Below, piece after piece: positions 46,601 through 58,454 of a DNA stretch of 64,000 bases (its first letter is position 1; the number at the start of each line of letters is the position of its first letter). The notes beneath the pieces are model-generated. The model worked only from the letters and a program-made list of their open reading frames with translations, did not search any database and had not been told where the DNA came from. The translations under genes were made by a program, and so were the position numbers. The stretch is from Nemertoderma westbladi. Taxonomy: Eukaryota > Xenacoelomorpha > Nemertodermatida > Nemertodermatidae. The stretch covers positions 1 to 64,000 of the forward strand of contig JAUCBJ010003020.1 of the NCBI GenBank assembly GCA_032718475.1. The letters run 5' to 3'.

Positions 46601-48341
46601 AACTTCTTGTTACTGACAGCTGCGACGATATCATTGCCAGGTGCCGTAACTTGAGTATCCGAGCTTTGTTCTCTGTTACAGAGATTAGTGGCAACGGGAT
46701 CTTCAATTAGTAAGTCATCCTCTGATACAATTCGTTCCACATTGGATGCTATTAAATCTAAGGCTTCAAGCGTTGGATCGCATGTTGGGATAGAAACTTC
46801 CTCATTTACAACCGAATTCCCTCCACTCATCGCAATCACATGGTCAGGTAAAGCCAACTGCGTTGTTGGAGGGGTGGGAACTTCGTTGGGAATTGCCGTA
46901 GAAGAATCATTAGTTGGCGACATCATAGGACTTAAATCCATTGAAGACATAGAGAGAAAGACCTCGTCTCCGCTAAAGAGCAGCTTATCGATCTCGGGCG
47001 CACCACCACCAACCACACTGTCGGGACGACGTATTCCACCGCTAGCAGACGGTGTATCATCCGAGGACCGAAGTCTAATCAGGTCGGATGTAACCGAACT
47101 AAAAGATGAATTAGTTCCCGAAGATGCAGAAACATCAGCGCAGTGAGTTGTAGAACGTCGGGAATTTAATCTCTGCTTGAAAACTGCTAATTCTTTGAGA
47201 GTTTCCTTTCTGGCTGACGGCGGTTGAATTTCTATGGGAGGGGAATCAAAAGAAGTTGAACTGAGTTCCGAGTCGAGAGTGTTGGTTCTGTAGGGTTTGG
47301 TGACCCCCTCGATATCGTAGCTCTCTTCTGATAGGTTGGAAGGTTGACGGGGAGTGGCGGGGGAACCGTGAGGTCTGTGTGTCTGTACCGGAGGGGAGGA
47401 GGGTTGGGTGGGGGTGGATGGGTGCGAGGGGGCGCCTGGGTGGGAGGGAGCGCCTGGGTGGGAGGGAGCGGCTGGCTGGACAGGGGCAACCGGGTTGGAG
47501 GGATCCGTGGGTGACCCAGTCAACGTCGAACTGCGCTCTCTGCCGACGACCTGGTGTCTATCCTCCCGCCTGCGTGGATGTTCCGACGACTGTCTGGTAG
47601 TGGCGGTTCCCGCGCGGATCCTGTGATGCTCCCCAATACGCGCCGAAGCCAACTTGCTCAGATCGACGCCGTAAACCAACTTAGCCAATATCTCGGTTAG
47701 AGTCAACATCGTTTTAGACCATTCGGAGATCAACTCGTTCCAATGAGTGGACGAAGATAACGCATCCAGTAACTCAGACCATAAAGCTAACGGAATGGGA
47801 ACTATTAGAGAGGCTTTAACCCAAGTTACTACTAGAGTTTGGAACCAGTGAGCAGACAAAGCTTTAGCGAGTTTGTACATTGCGGAGGGGCCAGGACGGC
47901 AATGGAAGATAACCTTTGTGATCTTTAGTAGAACTCGAAGAAGTTGGTCCCACGTGGCTTCGGTCATCTTGGCCTTATTGGTGACGATGTGGCGGTACAT
48001 GTTGACTACCCGTTTACAGGTATCGATCTGGTCGGCGAGTTGTTTGGCCCCGATGGGTAGGGGTTCTAGGAGCAGCAGATTGGCGGAGTTTGTAACGAAC
48101 AGCTGGATGGTGGACTGCATCCCGGCCGCGACCGAGGCACCTGGGTGGTCCGTAGAGCAGACGGCGCGGAGGTAGGATCGGTTGCGGACCCGGGGAGGGG
48201 CCTCCGGCGTGTAGAAGGTGGACCTCGCTTGGGGGACGTCAGACTCCTCCGTTTCAATGTCTCCCGCTTCAGTAATGTTTTGTAAATGTTGGATATCGGC
48301 GTGTGACAACGCTACCGATTTGTCCACGCTGTCCTCCCAAC
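43609..48341 (-). CDS. RALGAPA1: RalGAP alpha, exon 2 (central region and Rap/Ran-GAP domain)
   Basis: A 4,733-base exon beginning after TTTTTTTATAG, first codons completing G then WEDSVDKSVALS. It includes a Ser/Pro-rich disordered region with short repeats (SHPGAPSHPGAPSHP, coded at about 47430-47480), long helical segments, and the GAP domain in the last roughly 250 residues. The ending GKGTGSS precedes TAA. The end of the coding region and the bases just after it share TACTTCCGGTGCC (43582-43594 and 43614-43626), a small direct duplication. Confidence 0.95.
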
Positions 48342-51300
48342 CTATAAAAAAACAAAAAGTTACAACAACAAAAACGAATACTAATTACATGTGAGGCTAA
48401 AACAAAACTTAGTTCAACAATTTACCGAGAGAGGTCTTTATATTTATTTTAATTTCTATTTTTATTTACTGTAAAAAACTTCCGAAAACAAAAATATATA
48501 TATTTTTTCCATTTTAAAGAAATGTTCTCTCATGTCTAATTTCGTTCAAAAAATTAAACAATAAAAACGATTTTCACGATTATACAGTGTGTTTGCTTGA
48601 TTACCTAGAGAAAACGACCGAAGGGGTTGAATGTTAAACATCGATATTCACTAGATAGTCCGCCTTGTCTTTACAACTTTGCGTCGGGGTCGTAATTTAA
48701 GCATGTATTATTTTGTTTCTGCATACCATTTAAAACCCACCGTCATTAAACCAAAACATATAATAATCTATCTCTCTATCCTAATCATAACACTAACAGG
48801 CAATTCAAATCAATGATGTTCTTTTGATGTTTGCTAAATTGCAAACCTCAAACACCAACCCACCCGACTATAAATATACAGGACGACTGGTTAAGTATGG
48901 CATATTGCGTACATTAATGTAATATCAGTGATTAGAAAATCGATTTTACTCTATGATACTGACGCGACACCGTTTGCTGTGTGGGATTTAATGTACACGA
49001 TACAAGTCGCTCTACAACATATGTGATGATATACATTTAACGGTGTGCGGAAACTCCCCCCCCCCCCCCCCCCCCGGGACACTTCCCCCCCCTGGACAGT
49101 TCCCCCCCCGTTCAAGTAGGACACTTCCCCCCCAGACACTTCCTCCCCGGACACTCCCCCCACCCCCCCCCCCCCCCGACTGTTCTTAACTTCGCACATT
49201 CTTATTTTTCATTTTGTAAGGTAAACGGACCGCTTGTATCCAGACAAGTTGTATCCAATTTTCCTTTCTTAGCTCAGAAAGTGATCTTTTGCATCCCGAT
49301 TTTACATTTTGTATCCAAGTTTTATTTATTGGTTTTATCAATGCAATTACATTGTATTGTTTGCTAACCTTTAAACAATTAATTAGAAGACCTATAAATT
49401 CCATCCCCCGAATGATATACTGTTTTTATTAACTATATAATTATAATAATTAATTGTTTTAATTATAGGTATTATTATGTAATAGTCTTTCTTCTTCAAA
49501 TTGTAGCAGATGGGGATGAATATTATTGTTGCAATCAAAACTATACCTGTCCAGGGTAAAATCGACATGCGTCTACCTGTATTATGTGTTCAGCATTACA
49601 TATTGATATACATATTACTACCCTTCATATAGATATTATCCACACTACATATTAAATTTCCTGGTTACTTGCAATATTTTTAAAAGGATTTTGTCGAATT
49701 ATATAATATTGTAGTAATTTATATATTAATTTGGTTAACATTCAATACAGCTCCTACTTTAGGCTTAGTCAATTTATTATCTGATGATACAAACATGAAT
49801 TGATTATTTCAAAATGGTCTCAAAGTTTTTCACCACGGGCACACAGGGATTGCCGGGGTTTGGGGACGGCATCCCCCAGCCAAAGAAGTGGGGGTTTGGG
49901 GGCGGCAGCCCCCAATTAAAAGAAAAACAAACAAAATTTTAATATAAAAATGTTTCTTTTATAATTTTGAAAAAACTTGACTAGATAGGCCTACAACTTG
50001 TCCTGTAACAATCTTTAACTTTTGTTTATTGCTTTGGTGCACCCAGATTAATTTGAAATGTCCCGGAAATGGCCGGGGGAAGTGTACTTGGGCGGGGTGG
50101 AACTGTCCGGGGGGGAAGTGTCCTAGATCCACATTTAACAACTGCCCTGCCCTGCCCTGCCCTGCCCTGCCCTGCCCTGCCCTGCCCTGCCCTGCCCTGC
50201 CCTGCCCTGCCCTGCCCTGCCTTGCCTTGCCTTGCAGGGCAGGGCACAATATATCCGTAACTTGTTGATGTGTTTATAACCTGCTGTGGCTAAGTTGCCA
50301 CTCGGTTTACATTATAAATGTTTGTTTCCTAGTCAGTAGTAGGTTTGGTAACAGTTGTTCATTAGAAGGGCGGATACAAATTCATCAAACTAATTAATCA
50401 GGATATACCGATAGCCCCACCAAGAATATGGAACTTGTTGGAATGTTGGCAATAATAATTAGCGTTCTTGAATGAATAATAATGACACTGATAAACAAGG
50501 GAAATTTGTTGAAGAAAACAACCCCAATCAATAGTATACGAATATTTGATATCAATATAAACGCGATAAGGATCGACTTCGACGCAAAACAAAGTTATTG
50601 CAAGAAACAAAATAGTTTGCTAGTAAGAGTGCTTTGAAATATCCTTTGCTTGTATTTAAATATTGCACTAATTATGTTTTTGCGTCATCCTTATACAGTT
50701 TATAAATTATAAGCAGATGGATGTTATCTCTCTTAAATCTAGTAAGAATATTTGTAACGATCCATAATGTAAGTCTGCATGGCTACATGCATAAGTAAAG
50801 TTATCGGTGAACGTGTGCAACACGAAAGACCGGAGCAACCCGAAGGCTCCTCTCTCTTGGCTGTTACCTAAAAGGCAGGAAGGGCGCCACACTGACTCCC
50901 AATTATGTAAACCCCGTAACTACTCAACCCTTTTCTATATTATATAGATGCACTACGGTTAAGGTATAAACCTGAACATTTTCCAAGAGTGCGGAAGTGG
51001 AACCCTAAAGATTTTGATTACTCTATGGGGGGAGACCAAATTCAAATAAAAAATACCTGATGACGCAAAGTCACGGCGGACCTCCTGTCATCCTGACTAA
51101 TAGCGCAATCAATTATGCCATGAGTTGCCCAATTAAAACAGGCCGAAAGCCCGCGGGAAATCTGTAATTACCCTATAATTAGCTGTAAATGGTAGGGATA
51201 GCTGGGTTGATGACCGCCACACCAAATTTTAGACCATGTCATTGACCTTTCATACGCCTCGGATCATGTCTATTATACCTGGATAGACTCCAATTAATAT

Positions 51301-54300
51301 TTACAATGTAGTTGTAGTTCATATACTTTACATCTCCAATTATTTATCGATGTTTTTTTAACATTGTATACACTATACAGTATACGCTATTATTTTATTA
51401 AATTCTTTAAAGTTATACAACCAACGGTAAATACACCTCACCACAAACAACAACATCTACGCCAATATATAGGCGCATATTTACAATTGTACTTAAATGG
51501 GCATGTTAATCGAAATATAGAAAATAATAAAAAAATTTGCCCAAATATAGTAAGATCTAACTGATGGGTTATATTAAATTATACAGTAGTAAGTTAGGTC
51601 TCAAAATTGCTGAATTGTAAATATTGAGACAATATTCTATTCAGTAGTAAGATAATTTAATGTATGTAATAACAGGCTCCTGTATTAATGTATACAAAAT
51701 TGTTATAAATATATTAATTAAAAAATAAATAAATATCTAACCAAGAGAATAACTATTTACGGCTCCATAACGTCTGCCTAACTATGTAACACGTTGAGGG
51801 ACCTTCGCGCAGCACGAGATCCTATATAAGAAAGTGTACTGATCTCTATTAGATATACGAAAATTCCTAAAATATCAATGAGTGATGCTTTCAGTTTGCC
51901 TTAAACTGCAAACTGGTTGTAAAAAACATATATCCATTCCAGTTTGCACTTACACGCTTTATCTGTCATTTGTAAACCTTCTAACTAGGGCTATCTAAGT
52001 TAAGTATGACATTTTTTAGTTATACACTTCATTAGCCTCGTTGCGCTCGTCCTGTTTTGTCTCAAAAATCTTTTCATAAGTACGCAGACTGACAACCTTT
52101 ATAACTACCGGTATGCAAAGTCTCGAAACTGTGCTGGGGGAGTAACTGCTGATTCATGGCATATGGATACTCGTATCCACTGTAAAACTCGTTGCATTCG
52201 TCCTGTACTACCTGGTCAGTGGTCACCAAATATATACGTTACAACATTCCATTGGCAATATTGGATAATAAAACATATCATCCAAGGGATTATCCGGTTT
52301 GGGGGCCTCCAAAACCTGGCAGGTTAGTAAAGGAGCAGGTTACAGAGGCGAATTGAAAGGAACCAAAACAATAAACGTGGGGAATGTTGTAGAATAGAAA
52401 ACCAAATTTAAAAACAAATTTAATTGAGAATCAACAGTCAGATGTATAGACCTACCGGAACTCTAAATAGACTGGAGGCCCCCAAACAGGATAGATAGAC
52501 TGGCTCATCCAATGTGCCAAACCATGTGGTATACTAGTATTGTCAAAACAATACCCGTTATTAGGAGTATAGTCAACACAGACTCGTCTTCATTAGAACC
52601 ATCGCTTCACTCGTCCTGTACATCTGGCACCAAATAACTAACATAAAACATTCCACCACCGTTACTGATCAAAGTTTACAAGTATAGTCAGCACAATACT
52701 CGTCTCCTTCATTAGCCTCGTTACGCTCGTCCCGTAGGCCCCACGAGAATTCTACTGGGAAAATATATAAACTTTTGCCAAACAACATGTGTACCAAGAT
52801 TGGTTAGATTTCATCGAGGATTGGCTGAGTTATTAACGTTCACAAACACGGACCTACAGAACGACAGACACACCGATTGAGTTAGTGGTACCCGTATGAT
52901 AAGCTCGATTACTTTCGTGGCTCGCCCCACAGATATAATAATAAACAATAATAATGATAATAATTTTATTTATAACCCGCCTATACAATAATAGCTCTAG
53001 GCGCACAGACTATGAAATAAGTAGAGTTCTAAAAATTCCAAATTATACAAATACAATGTAATATTAATTAATTAAGTAGAATTTAAAATCAGCAATATAT
53101 AGTATAGTTATAAGTAAAAGTTACAAGTAAAATATCTAAAATTCCAGCAAATAATTAAGTAGAGTTTAAAATAGGCAATATTAAAATCGAAAGTGAAAGT
53201 TAATGCAATACTTATTTAAAAAAGTAGAGTTTAAAATCAGCAAGTAAAATCTAAGTAACAGTTCTAAAAATCCCAAATATACAATATTTTTAAATCGCTT
53301 CAAATCGGCAATAGTTAAGTCAATCACCATACTCGGCCTTAAAATAAAAAGTCTTCAAGTTACTCTTAAAGATGTCAAGACTGGAGGAGTTTCTAATAGA
53401 ATAGGGTAACGCATTCCACACTAACGGGGCAGCTACAGCGAAGGAACGGCGACCATAAGTTTTAGTGTTGTAGTTAGGTACTGCCAAAGCAGCATGTTAG
53501 TGGAGCGCAGATTGCGTGTGGGATGGCAAATATTTCCTAATCCGCGAAAGGTTGCGAATGTGGTAGAATGACTCCTTAACTACGTGAGCTATTTGTTTAT
53601 CCATCATCAGGTGTTCACCCTCAATAAAACCAATACTCCTGGCTGATTTAGTACTTTCCACCATTTTCCTCCGATTAGCAGCTTTTGAGCAGGCAGTTGA
53701 TCAGCAAAACGCGATTGCATTAGGACCATCTCTGTCTTACCGTGATTCATTTTCATAAAATGCTTATTCATCCAATTTTTAATATCAGCAATGCAATCTG
53801 CACTAACATTTATGGCCTCCGAAACCTCACTACGTTTAAATGAAACATATCGCTGAGTATCATCAGCGTACAAGTGATATTTTAGACCATGTCGCCGAAT
53901 TACGTTGGAAAGGGAACGCGTATATAGTGAAAATAATAATGGCCCAAGAACAGAACCCTGTGGAACTCCATATTTCAAATACTTTTTATGTGAATATCTA
54001 TCTCCAATAAGTGCTCGATAAGAGCGCTCACTAAGGTAAGAGCGAAACCAATTTAATGCATTCCCAGTTACACCAACATTATGCTCTAGAATTTGTAGTA
54101 GTATGGATGGAATGATCAATGGTCCAGATACACCGATTGAGTTAGTGGTACCCGTATGATAAGCTCGCTTACTTTCGTGGCTTGCCACACATAGTGACAT
54201 AACCACACCACAATGCAACTACTACTAGAGTAACTACTACTAGAGTAACTACTACTAGAGTAACTACTACTAGAGTAACTACTACTAGAGTAACTAATAC

Positions 54301-56177
54301 TATAGTAACTACTACTAGAATAACTACTACTAGAGTAACTACTACTAGAGTAACTACTACTAGAGTAACTACTACTAGAGTAACTAATACTAGAGTAACT
54401 ACTACTAGAGTAACTACTACTAGAGTAACTACTACTAGAGTAACTACTACTAGAGTAACTACTACTAGAGTAACTACTACTAGAGTAACTAATACTAGAG
54501 TAACTACTACTAGAGTAACTACTACTAACAGTAAAGAACTACCGGTACTGACTGGTTGCAACATATTATTAAGCAACAATTAAATTATTATACTGAACAG
54601 TATGTAGACCCAAAATTCATAGACTTACTACTGTCTGGAGAACATGAGCACCTAAAGTTAATCCAATAATTACTAGTTCGGATAATTCAAACCCAATGTT
54701 GCGAAATTCGGTTCTATTATATTTTTTTATGCCCAGGGATTTTTACCTGCTATGGTTTAATTACCATTTTTTCTTCTGCCGTCATAAAGTTAATAAAGAG
54801 GTGCCTGACAAGACAATAAATATTATCTGTATAATATTATTATTGTTGAAGATAGACCTAAATACAGACACCCACTCTCTTGGCCTTATAATTTTTCAGA
54901 ATTTTAGCTCACCTGGAATGATTCTAATAAAAAATTATTTGGTGGAAAATATTATTCTATAAAAAAACACAAGAAAACATATAAGCAATCAAGGTCTCAC
55001 CTAAGACGGAGGGTTCCTGCATAAACTCTGGGAGATCTGGACCCGTTGGCGCCATAATCCAGCCGTCGTACAGCTTCAACACGGCGTTCATGGTCCGGTT
55101 CTCGGAGAACGGGAGGATCATAGCCTGTCGGAAGACTTCGTGGACGATGTCGACGTAATGCCGGGTGGAGAAGAGAACCCGTCGAAGAATCGTAGAGTCT
55201 CCGGACCGTCCGACGGGGGGAGGCGGTCGTTCCGAATCCGTGTCGCCATGGAGACTGACCACGGAACCCCTCGCGCCCTCCTGTTTGCCCAGAATGACCA
55301 CAGTGAACCAGGTGACCACCTTAACGCGGGAGGCGAGTAGCGAACGATTCCAGCGGGTCTCGGAACCTCGGACGCCCGGTATCGGACGCTTCCGACTGTA
55401 CAATCCGAATTCTGGGGTGAAATCCGGGAAGATCTTTATCAAATAATGCGATTTAAATATCTCGAATAGGAAACTACAACTTTTTTCGTGCCAATACAAA
55501 GGGTCTTCGTTCCACTCGAGGTAACATATCTGCGTGTCCATAAACTCCAGGAGAGTCTGCAGGTAGACGTTGGTAGCGTCGTCGGGTTGGCGTTCCTTGC
55601 CGTCTATAGGGATGATTGGCAGGCAGTCGGCGGCGGATACCCCGTAGTCGTTGGCCCCCGACGGGGCGAGAGAACGCGAGCGGGAGGCCGCATCGGGGGT
55701 GTCGTTTATACCGGGAACGAGGTTCGCGTATATCACCAAACAGTCGCCTTCTGCGTTCTCTTGCAGGGCTAACATCCACAGAAGGAATAAACGCATTCCG
55801 GTCATCCGCAGATGGAGTTTGTTCAACGGGTTTAACAGTTTCTTCATGACGCGGGTTATCGAGTTGAACTGCCATTTCTTGTGTATGAGATCGGGTAGCA
55901 TCCATAAGATGTTCTCGAGTATCGTCAGAACCGAGTCAAGGTCTTCTCGTTGTGCTCGATGAGCTCTCTGTCGGACAGTCGCCTCGACTGCAACAAAACT
56001 CTCGTACCAAATAAAATATATGATGGAGGAATTAGCGTTGAAGAAATGTTTAACGTCTTTCGTATCCGAATAATCGATAAACAATCGCAAATGTTTGAGA
56101 CGAGTTAGAACGTCTTTCTTGTTATCCAGTATCTTTTGAATTGTTTTCCTGACGTCTTGACCTTTCTTACTGAACAT
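43609..56177 (-). CDS. RALGAPA1: RalGAP alpha subunit (Ral GTPase-activating protein catalytic subunit), whole gene
   Basis: Two exons, 56177-55001 and 48341-43609, join in phase 1 (G|GT) to give 1,969 residues, close to the roughly 2,036 of human RALGAPA1. The N-terminus MFSKKGQDVRKTIQKILD matches the family start. The middle has VFVTNSAN-like QLFVTNSANLLLLEP. The C-terminus is the Rap/Ran-GAP domain with LGWDVDLANHAGFRGGL, APYYATSCMEVIFHV and the catalytic-asparagine strand RHLGNDEVHIVWSEH. Known of the family: with RalGAP beta it stimulates GTP hydrolysis on RalA/B and is inhibited by Akt. Vertebrate orthologues have about 40 exons; here one 6.66 kb intron remains, near the 5' end. It could be called RALGAPA1 or RALGAPA2; invertebrates usually have one. 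Confidence 0.95.
49050..49180. repeat. C-rich imperfect repeats, left arm of an inverted pair
   Basis: Units such as GGACACTTCCCCCCC and GGACAGTTCCCCCCCG with C runs of 20 (49056-49075) and 15 (49163-49177). The reverse complement pattern occurs at 50060-50130. Confidence 0.75.
49835..49920. repeat. G-rich hairpin-prone block
   Basis: GGGGTTTGGGGACGGCATCC and GGGGGTTTGGGGGCGGCAGC are two tandem copies, each followed by CCCCC and able to form a hairpin. Similar words mark degenerate interspersed repeats in many invertebrate genomes. Confidence 0.5.
50060..50130. repeat. G-rich repeats, right arm of an inverted pair
   Basis: GGGGGAAGTGTACTTGGGCG, then GGAACTGTCCGGGGGGGAAG and TGTCCTAG, match 49068-49135 in reverse complement. 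Confidence 0.7.
50143..50240. repeat. (CCTGC)n pentanucleotide array
   Basis: About 16 perfect CCTGC copies followed by three CTTGC variants and an inverted GCAGGGCAGGGC end, so the right edge can fold back on the array. Confidence 0.95.
52025..52745. repeat. Four spaced copies of a CTCGTT-CGCTCGTCCTGT motif
   Basis: TTAGCCTCGTTGCGCTCGTC and relatives occur near 52032, 52185, 52600 and 52710, some followed by ACCAAATA...ACAACATTCCA. An old, interrupted tandem duplication. A copy of the AAAGGAGCAGGTTACAG family lies at about 52330-52440. Confidence 0.5.
52870..52931 (+). repeat. 62-bp direct repeat, left copy
   Basis: CACCGATTGAGTTAGTGGTA, then CCCGTATGATAAGCTCG and TTACTTTCGTGG, is repeated at 54130-54191 with about three differences, on either side of the LINE at 52932-54129. 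Confidence 0.85.
52932..54129 (-). mobile_element. CR1/L2-like LINE, 5'-truncated
   Basis: The minus strand between 54110 and 53640 encodes RT motifs: NALNWFRSYLSERSYRALIG, GVPQGSVLGPLLFSLY, the catalytic YHLYADDTQ and ADCIADIKNWMNKHFMKMN. The 3' part (lower coordinates) is non-coding and ends GGGTTATAAATAAAATTATT plus an ATT/AAT-rich tail, as in CR1/L2 elements. This is a different family from the fragments at 11.2, 18.2 and 35.7 kb. It lies between 62-base direct repeats, possibly an unusually long target duplication. Confidence 0.85.
54130..54191 (+). repeat. 62-bp direct repeat, right copy
   Basis: Matches 52870-52931 and also belongs to the dispersed family at 6225-6281 (reverse). Confidence 0.85.
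54213..54532. repeat. 15-bp minisatellite
   Basis: About 21 units of TAACTACTACTAGAG with occasional AATACTAGAG and ATACTATAG variants. The open minus frame (VVVTL repeats) is an artefact of the 15-base period. Confidence 0.95.
55001..56177 (-). CDS. RALGAPA1: RalGAP alpha, exon 1 (N-terminal helical region)
   Basis: Encodes residues 1-392 and one base of codon 393. MFSKKGQ, LTRLKHLRLFIDYSDTKDVK, HKKWQFNSITRVMKKLLNPL, MRLFLLWMLALQENAEGD and the end VLKLYDGWI...FMQEPSVL correspond in order to the N-terminus of vertebrate RalGAP alpha subunits. It ends TTAG|GTGAGA. GC content is well above that of the adjoining intron. Confidence 0.95.
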
Positions 56178-57855
56178 ATCGAATAGAGTTCAGTAGTTGC
56201 AAAAGACAGAAAGAATGGCAAAGTTATTTCAGTTACAGTCTGACAGTCAGATACACACAGTCTGACAGTTCTACAGTTGGGATACATGACTGCATGACCG
56301 AACGTAATCAGGATCGAATGCAACATAGTTATTACGTATCGAACGTAACTAGTAACCGCAATTATGTTACATTGGCAGATTGGGATTGGATCCTATAACT
56401 ATGTTACATTCGATCTACAAATTAATAAGCCCGAATTTAACATTGCCATTTACTGATTTAAAGGAGCAGGTTATCGAGGCGTGTTGGGGGAACCAAAACA
56501 ATAAACGGAAGTTAACACATGTTACAAGATTATGCAGGTCTGCAGGTAACTTTTATTTAAAGGAGCAGGTTACAGATGCGTGTTGGGGGAACCAAAACAA
56601 TAAACGAAAGTTAACACATGTTACAAGATTATGCAGGTTACTTAATTGGGTCTTGGGTCTTTGTTTTGTACTCACCAAACTGTTTCTTCCTGTAAATAAA
56701 CGAAGCATTCATCGGTTTACTCCTGAAATCAAAACATAACCAGACAACTGAAATAAATGTATGTTACATTCGTGCTTAGTAGGCTAATTTGTAAATGGAA
56801 TTTAACATAGTTATAGGATCCAATGTAACATAATTGAGGTTACCCTACGTTCGATTCGTAAAAACTATGTTACAGTCGATCCTGATTACACGTTCGGTCT
56901 GTCACCCTCACCCCTGCAGTTGACAATCTGATACTGACAGTCAGTAACTGTCTGCCTGCTGGCCTGTATAACGGAACGGTAGGCTATTAGATAACCAAGG
57001 CTGCAAGGACAGGAAGGACTATAACAATAACAAATTAAGTACCGGTACAGTACCGGTACGGCATGCGGATGTGAGACTTTTTTTTACTTTATTTAACTTT
57101 TCACAGTCAGACGGTACTACAGTAGGCCTATGCATTTATGCAATATGCATGCTAGGTGGAGGGGGTTTACCTTAAGTTTTTTTTTAATTAATTAAAAAAA
57201 ATATATTAGGATACTGAAAGCGTGGGCAGCATTAATAGAGTAATATAACTGAAGCGTAAACTGTAATGACGCTGGTAATTTTTTTTTCAATTAGAACAAT
57301 ATATTCGATATAAAAACGCAACGGAAAACACTATTTCCCACTCATTTTCTTTAGCAAAATTAAGTTACTCTGCCCAGTGCACAGTGCAGAATTTAACGGC
57401 GAATCCTTATATGTAAATTATCATCATGTTTACTTTTACAGATATTTCGATTTTACTTTGGCATGTTTTCATATCAATCAATATTACCGAGAAAAATGTG
57501 TTTCCTGAAAGATAGACTGATAGAGACTAGAATTTGCCAAACATAAAAACTGATATCGGAAATGAAATCAGCGACCTCGAAATCAACCATGTGGTGAACC
57601 TTTTAGCTAGGTGGTGTCTTATATTATGTTTGGCATAGGCATAAACAGACAAACGGGCCTTCCGACAGACAACCAGACAGGCAGACTAGATTGTGCGAAA
57701 CATGAAAACTGATATCAGAAATGAAATAACCGACCACGAAAACCCCCGCTGCGAAAATACCAGATATCTGCTACTGTATCTTAATATGAGTCATATATGT
57801 CTATTTTATTCATTCATACAGTATTAATAGTCAGATAGAGACAGGCAATTAGCGC
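56178..57855. other. Intergenic between divergent RalGAP alpha and the satellite
   Basis: The RalGAP alpha promoter region should lie here but no core element is clear. It contains the tandem duplication at 56455-56655 and a 14-base G run at 57856-57869. No supported gene. Confidence 0.5.
56455..56655 (+). repeat. Tandem pair of about 105-bp units of the dispersed repeat family
   Basis: AAAGGAGCAGGTTATCGAGG, then AACCAAAACAATAAACGGAA and GTTAACACATGTTACAAG, is followed by a second copy with AAAGGAGCAGGTTACAGATG. The core is shared with the repeats at 6.5, 17.8, 25.2 and 52.3 kb. Confidence 0.75.
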
Positions 57856-57894
57856 GGGGGGGGGGGGGGTTAAATTTAAATACATTTTGCTTCA

Positions 57895-58075
57895 AATTTG
57901 TATTTCTCGAGTTTCTTGTCTCCACCGTACCTCTTGGTGGTGCAAAACGAATTTGCTTTTTTCGTGTCTCCTACGAACTACTCAGTGATCCAACGCGGAT
58001 TGTTCTTCTCTCAAACCATACCACATCGATGGCTCTCTTACAGTTTGCCGTGCCACCTATATATTCAATGTAATT
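57895..58075. repeat. Diverged left-edge units of the 47-bp satellite
   Basis: TCTCCACCGTACCTCTTGGT and ACTCAGTGATCCAACGCGGA, then TTGTTCTTCTCTCAAACCAT, are strongly diverged relatives of the central unit. Confidence 0.7.
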
Positions 58076-58079
58076 CTAT

Positions 58080-58440
58080 TTAGATTGTAATATACTCTAC
58101 AGGGTAAGTACAATATTACATTTTGTTACGTTTAAATTTTTTATACTATCTAGTTTTTGTTTCTTATTTTTATGGTTCTAGAACATATTATATATTCACT
58201 TAATATACAAATTTTGTTCTAGAACAAATATTTATTGTTCTAGAACAAAAAAAAGCACTGGCTAATTTGATAATTTTTTAAATTTTTTTTATTGTATGTA
58301 ATCTTTGTATACATTTTTTATACTAGCTAGTTTTTTTACTTTTTTTTAAAAATGTTCTAGAACATATTATCTATTAATTTAATATAAAAATTATTTTATT
58401 CGAGAACAAATATTTTAAGATCATTTCATTATATCAAAAA
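58080..58440. repeat. AT-rich insert with repeated GTTCTAGAAC palindromes
   Basis: TGTTCTAGAACATATTAT and similar occur at about 58178, 58213, 58240 and 58353, and a block of about 190 bases (TTTTTTATACTA, then CTAGTTTTT, then TTCTAGAACATATTAT) appears duplicated. It separates the diverged satellite edge from the homogeneous core. Confidence 0.55.
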
Positions 58441-58454
58441 ATTGCTATAATGGC

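Larger units (their letters stand above)
48342..55000 (-). other. Single intron of the RalGAP alpha gene (6.66 kb)
   Basis: Donor G|GTGAGA at 55000 and acceptor TATAG at 48342 on the minus strand. It contains C/G-rich inverted blocks, a CCTGC pentamer array, a LINE and a 15-bp minisatellite described separately. 48343-49040 and 50250-52020 are AT-rich with nothing supported. Confidence 0.88.

Noticed and set aside
44433..47626. Plus-strand open frames within the RalGAP alpha exon
   Set aside because: High GC content leaves antisense frames open; only the minus frame matches a conserved family along its full length.
54169..54579. Hydrophobic VVVTLVVVTL protein
   Set aside because: Translation of a 15-base minisatellite.
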